From Candidatus Kuenenia stuttgartensis (lineage in GTDB: Bacteria > Bacteroidota > Bacteroidia > Chitinophagales > Chitinophagaceae), in the NCBI GenBank assembly GCA_943330835.2, contig CALQJH020000066.1, positions 1 to 8,854 on the forward strand: DNA of 8,854 nt, written 5' to 3'. The position numbers and the translations under genes were made by a program. Position 1 is the first letter of the stretch, and every line of letters begins with the position of its first letter. Below the pieces are notes generated by a model. That model ran no database searches, was not told the origin of the DNA, and saw nothing but the letters and a program-made list of their open reading frames with translations. This document shows positions 7,001 through 8,854 of this stretch, piece by piece.

Positions 7001-8854
7001 AGAAACCGCAGGCAATATGGGAGCCGTTGCGCCCGAACAGATATAAGGTATGAATGCAAAGGTTGGAGTTACATTTGGATTGATAATGGCTGAAATGGCT
7101 TTTCTGGTAGCCGATACACAACCTGTAGTGCTGTTTCTGGATTGAGCATAATATATAGTGTTAGTGCTGATGCTTGGTGTGGTATAGGTAAGCGAGCCCG
7201 ATAATAAGGCCGTACCTCCGCTTGATGCCGCATACCAATCTACAGTGGTTCCCGAAGCCGATGCCGCTTTAAGGGATACTGTTCCTGTTCCGCATCTGCT
7301 GGTATCATTGCCAGTAGGCGTAGCCGGTAGTGCGTTGATGGTAGCTACTGCCAGCCTACGTGTTGCCGATGCACAGTTGCCTGTTCCTATTGCCGCCACA
7401 TAATAATTGGTAGTGGCTGTTAATGTTGGTGTGGTATAACTTGCAGAAGTACTTAATGCCGTACCTCCTGTAGATACATTATACCATGCAGGACTTGTAC
7501 CCGTTGCTACTGTTGCACTCAATGTAACTGTTCCCGAACCGCATCTGCTCGCTCCTGTTGTAGTTGGTGCTGCAGGAATGGCATTGATGGTTGCTGTAAC
7601 TGGAGTTGAGGTTGAAGACACACAACCTGTGGTGGTGTTTCTTGCTCTTACAAAATAAGTTTTGGTTGCCGACAAGCTTGGAGTGGTATATGAAGTTACT
7701 CCCGAAGCTACAGGCGTTGTAGCCGTATCCGACGAATACCAATCAATGGTATTACCTGTGGTTGTAGTAGCCGATAATGTAACCGTACCTGTTCCGCATC
7801 TGCTGGCGCTTGTTACTGCAGTTACAACCGGTTTAGGATTAACCGTAACTCTTACACTATCCACACAACTGCTGATGCCGTTGTTGACTGTGCAATAGTA
7901 AGTGGTTGTGCTTGTAGGCGTAACCGTTATTGAAGGAGTTGTTGCGCCGTTGGACCAACTGTAAGTTAGATTTCCTTGATTGTAAAGTTGTTGAACTTCT
8001 GTTGAAGATAGAGCGCGGTTATAAATTACTATGTCGTCTAAATTCCCTTTAAAATTTGCACCCCCTCCTTGATATCCATTATTCTCTGCTCCAAAACGTA
8101 TATTGGATAAAATTGAACCTACGTTTATACTAGATTGAAAATTGTAGATTAAATTCCCATCCATATAAAAATCCCAATTTGGCGTGTTTTGTTTTAACCA
8201 AACTAAATTATGCCAATTACCTTTTGTATTTGGTGTGTTCAAAATCTGAGATGTATCATTATGAGCTATATTCCAACTTCCCACTCCAGAATTTCCATTA
8301 CCCATTCCATAACTAATCGCATAAGGTGGAGTTAGTGATGTTGTTGAATAGTGATATGCACAATTTTCGATCGTATGAGGATTTGTGTTGAATAAAGTTT
8401 GGTTTGTCTTTGACGAATCAGAAGTTTGCCACCAGATTGAAATTGTTTGAGCTAAACTTGCATTCAGAAAATAAGTGTTAGATGTAATATAATTATCAAC
8501 CCCATTAAAATTATAGGCCTTTCCTATATTCCCATACCTATCCGTTGTCAACGTCGCTCCATTTACAGTTCCATTATTTCCATTTCCACTTTCATCATTA
8601 GCATTACCATTAAATGGATAATAAGCCACCAAACCAGTGCGTAAATTAATTGGTAGTGTTGAACTTACTGCTGAAGTTGATACACCTGTGGCAGTTAAAG
8701 TAATACTCGCTCCGCTACAAACCGCAGTATCGTTATTTACAATATTTGCATACACCAAACTTACAAATACGCTATCGGTTGCGAAGCAGGTGGCATTGGT
8801 TATGTTGCATTTGTACCAACCAGTTGAACTTACATTTATTGAAGATGTGGTAGC
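4097..8854 (-). CDS. Giant secreted/surface protein: Ig-like and PKD-like repeats, two LamG domains, T9SS sorting domain (N-terminus outside window)
   Basis: Residues are counted from the in-frame TTG at 8756-8758, but the frame stays open to 8854 and codes there for the end of an Ig-like unit (STGWYKCNITN...DSVFVS). That TTG is therefore internal, and the start and signal peptide lie beyond the edge. Order: LamG 1 (41-260) inside a split Ig unit; three Ig_7-like units (307-559); two 'WSPA' units (560-694); an Ig-like unit (695-763); LamG 2 (801-1020) inside another split Ig unit; four PKD-like units (1072-1458); T9SS type A domain (1479-1553, LYPNPT...KIMDLQGRVV...SGVYMVEI). The T9SS tail directs outer-membrane crossing and cell-surface attachment or release. 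LamG and Ig folds suggest binding of glycans or proteins, as in adhesins, but the ligand is unknown. No catalytic domain is visible. Ser/Thr/Gly/Ala/Asn content is very high and Cys are paired at fixed spacing, as expected for an extracellular protein. Confidence 0.93.
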   Translation of the reverse strand, partial: ATTSSINVSSTGWYKCNITNATCFATDSVFVSLVYANIVNNDTAVCSGASITLTATGVSTSAVSSTLPINLRTGLVAYYPFNGNANDESGNGNNGTVNGATLTTDRYGNIGKAYNFNGVDNYITSNTYFLNASLAQTISIWWQTSDSSKTNQTLFNTNPHTIENCAYHYSTTSLTPPYAISYGMGNGNSGVGSWNIAHNDTSQILNTPNTKGNWHNLVWLKQNTPNWDFYMDGNLIYNFQSSINVGSILSNIRFGAENNGYQGGGANFKGNLDDIVIYNRALSSTEVQQLYNQGNLTYSWSNGATTPSITVTPTSTTTYYCTVNNGISSCVDSVRVTVNPKPVVTAVTSASRCGTGTVTLSATTTTGNTIDWYSSDTATTPVASGVTSYTTPSLSATKTYFVRARNTTTGCVSSTSTPVTATINAIPAAPTTTGASRCGSGTVTLSATVATGTSPAWYNVSTGGTALSTSASYTTPTLTATTNYYVAAIGTGNCASATRRLAVATINALPATPTGNDTSRCGTGTVSLKAASASGTTVDWYAASSGGTALLSGSLTYTTPSISTNTIYYAQSRNSTTGCVSATRKAISAIINPNVTPTFAFIPYICSGATAPILPAVSTNGVTGTWSPAAVNNTTSGSYTFTPAAGQCASSVTVAVTVMPNATPTFNLPTVICNGAAVSTLPAISTNGIYGSWSPAVINTTTTTIYTFAPSAGQCSNSTSIIIRVDSIKTNFLRLDTIKACGASTIINAGSGFASYAWNTGSADSMITVTETGWYTCTVSNGNCSAKDSVFVSIVNANIINNDTTICGGSVTLTASGNSVSSAYNLLPSNLKNGLVGYWPFNGNANDESGNGNNGVVNGAMLTADRNNKGNSSYYFNGNSDYIQLSDNNFPQGISAYTFSSWIFINVPANNSWCSILSYGSNDNTDSDNGKSCNFLMTSNSNQTQLISNDWRNRANRGSLDSSRYFNCWHHVLFTKPSADSIGTWYFDGSRIVTNDQIVAPTSPRNITLSGICRIGKSMNATSPYQYFWNGKLDDMIIYNRVLSTSEIQQIYNQGNVTYSWSNGATTPTITVSPTTTTTYYCTVSNGISSCKDSVKITVSSAAPTTPLSISGPVDVCESIGSDTASVPVTYKTNKVANATTYTWTVPTGVILLSGQGDTVISVRFSRSFVSGNITVKASNYCGSSSTARTLTVYKRVPTAPAAIQKEFSPVSIAAVTNVCGVSSAVYRIKKVTYATSYNWTLTRGTNATLTHVNPLGVNDTAVIVTFLSNFTKDTISVKAVSACSTTVAKTVALSAILAPPAVTSIVASGNNFTPCIGNFVTYSAAAATPTSTQSAVSVFRWTKPNYTTITSATADSSSVTILYNTGFIGGSISAKAQSACGIAGTAKTVTLQYLPPTPTSIVSSTGLYNACIGNVITYTVFVPAPTTAQRVASVYRWTKPNYTTIVSAAADSSTITVSFNTGYIGGSLTVKGQTACGVTGTAKTQALTHTACATGTKIALISESQSLQTKLYPNPTTLNFNLNLNGGSQEKAIIKIMDLQGRVVKTMLAHSMETISFGTDLKSGVYMVEIMQGKTNKTIRAIKL
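4100..4324 (-). other. T9SS type A C-terminal sorting domain
   Basis: The last 75 residues show the TIGR04183-type pattern. It begins LYPNPTT; then come strands with KIMDLQGRVVKT (1504-1515), then LKSGVYMVEIMQGK (1530-1543), and a basic end TNKTIRAIKL. It is the recognition signal for the type IX secretion machinery and is cleaved on export in studied proteins. A non-repeat linker of about 20 residues precedes it. Confidence 0.93.
4385..5545 (-). repeat. Four tandem PKD-like units with constant Cys spacing
   Basis: Units lie at about residues 1072-1164, 1165-1265, 1266-1362 and 1363-1458 (DNA 5267-5545, 4964-5266, 4673-4963, 4385-4672). Each has one Cys near the start and one near the end: C1085/C1150, C1188/C1252, C1284/C1349 and C1380/C1445, 64-65 residues apart. 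Each has a central Trp (YTW, YNW, FRW, YRW) and an end like 'ISVKA.SAC'. The last two share WTKPNYTTI and are identical at 46 of 81 residues by hand count, so they are the youngest duplication. A Cys pair with this spacing suggests one disulfide per unit. Confidence 0.8.
5558..6466 (-). repeat. Second split Ig-like unit carrying LamG domain 2
   Basis: The Ig-like unit starts as NDTTICGGSVTLTASG (770-785) and resumes as TYSWSNGATTPTITV...TYYCTVSNGISSC (1026-1059). A LamG/jellyroll domain sits between (801-1020, DNA 5699-6358): GLVGYWPFNGNANDESGNGNN, YYFNGNSDYIQL, WHHVLF, WYFDG, and the closing KLDDMIIYNRVLSTSEIQQIYN. The insert is about 239 residues, against about 238 in copy 1 at 7841-8730. 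Confidence 0.82.
6470..6676 (-). repeat. Unsplit Ig-like unit preceding LamG module 2
   Basis: Residues 695-763 form one Ig-like unit: C709, YAWNTGSADSMITV, GWYTCTVSNGNC (C745, C752) and DSVFVS. The C-terminal part of the same type of unit is seen at the right window edge (8759-8854: GWYKCNITNATC...DSVFVS), just before LamG module 1. The pair [Ig unit + LamG-split Ig unit] therefore occurs twice. Confidence 0.75.
6677..7081 (-). repeat. Two tandem 'WSPA' Ig-like units
   Basis: Residues 560-627 and 628-694 share the pattern TPTF, IC.GA, LPA.STNG, G.WSPA, YTF.P.AGQC. Cys pairs C574/C616 and C641/C683 are both 42 residues apart. This compact unit recurs in large Bacteroidota surface proteins and probably acts as a stalk segment. 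Confidence 0.78.
7082..7840 (-). repeat. Three tandem Ig_7-like units
   Basis: Residues 307-391, 392-474 and 475-559 are three copies of about 84 residues (DNA 7586-7840, 7337-7585, 7082-7336). Each has SRCGTGTV.L.A, a WY pair, SYTTP.L (or equivalent), YYV, and a late GC or NC. Cys pairs C321/C379, C406/C462 and C489/C547 are 56-58 apart. The pattern matches the CHU_C-associated Ig-like family. Nucleotide similarity is also clear, including 'gttccgcatctgctgg' in two copies (near 7289 and 7793) and a close variant near 7537, which points to expansion by unequal recombination. Confidence 0.82.
7841..8730 (-). repeat. First split Ig-like unit carrying LamG domain 1
   Basis: The Ig-like unit starts as NDTAVCSGASITLTATG (9-25) and resumes as TYSWSNGATTPSITV...TYYCTVNNGISSC (265-298). 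Between them lies a LamG/jellyroll domain (41-260, DNA 7979-8638): GLVAYYPFNGNANDESGNGNN, YNFNGVDNYI, WHNLVWL, FYMDGNLI, and the closing LDDIVIYNRALSSTEVQQLYN. Edges are near-identical to copy 2, while the core is very different. Confidence 0.82.

Noticed and set aside
8756..8758. TTG as the start of the large T9SS protein
   Set aside because: The frame is open upstream to the window edge and encodes a conserved Ig-like segment, so this codon is internal.
4385..8854. CRISPR-like or other direct-repeat array
   Set aside because: The repeats are in-frame protein domains of 65-100 residues that diverge gradually, without constant short repeats and unique spacers.

Overview
The window looks like chromosomal DNA of a Bacteroidota bacterium, probably of the Chitinophagaceae/Sphingobacteriia type. 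Four things point there. There is a C-terminal type IX secretion (T9SS) sorting domain. The large protein carries Ig/PKD-like repeats of the kind common in gliding Bacteroidota. The gaps are AT-rich and genes start without a Shine-Dalgarno sequence. The gaps also hold low-complexity text of a kind typical for this phylum. The genus cannot be fixed from sequence alone.

Left half (1-3267, plus strand): three co-directional genes of tryptophan/kynurenine breakdown. They are a RidA/YjgF-family protein of the 2-aminomuconate-deaminase-like type (open at the left edge), kynureninase (kynU) and kynurenine 3-monooxygenase (kmo). Kmo makes 3-hydroxykynurenine and KynU cleaves it to 3-hydroxyanthranilate and alanine. 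A RidA-type deaminase next to them fits the later 2-aminomuconate branch, so catabolism is more likely than NAD synthesis alone. The dioxygenases, decarboxylase and dehydrogenase of the route are not in the window. Both gaps in this cluster contain a long, imperfect, AT-rich inverted repeat.

Middle (3268-4096): a 140-bp convergent gap with a perfect GC-rich hairpin and patchwork low-complexity sequence. Next is a minus-strand SGNH/GDSL hydrolase without a signal peptide. A strong intrinsic terminator follows, belonging to the next gene.

Right half (4097-8854, minus strand): the C-terminal 1585 residues or so of one very large secreted or surface protein whose N-terminus lies beyond the right edge. 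From N to C it reads: end of an Ig-like unit; an Ig-like unit split by a LamG/jellyroll domain; three Ig_7-like units; two 'WSPA' units; an Ig-like unit; a second Ig-like unit split by LamG; four PKD-like units with a fixed Cys-Cys spacing; and a T9SS type A sorting domain. The main point of interest is this modular design. The same [Ig + LamG-in-Ig] supermodule occurs twice, with conserved boundaries but strongly diverged LamG cores. No clearly new enzyme system or defence system was seen.
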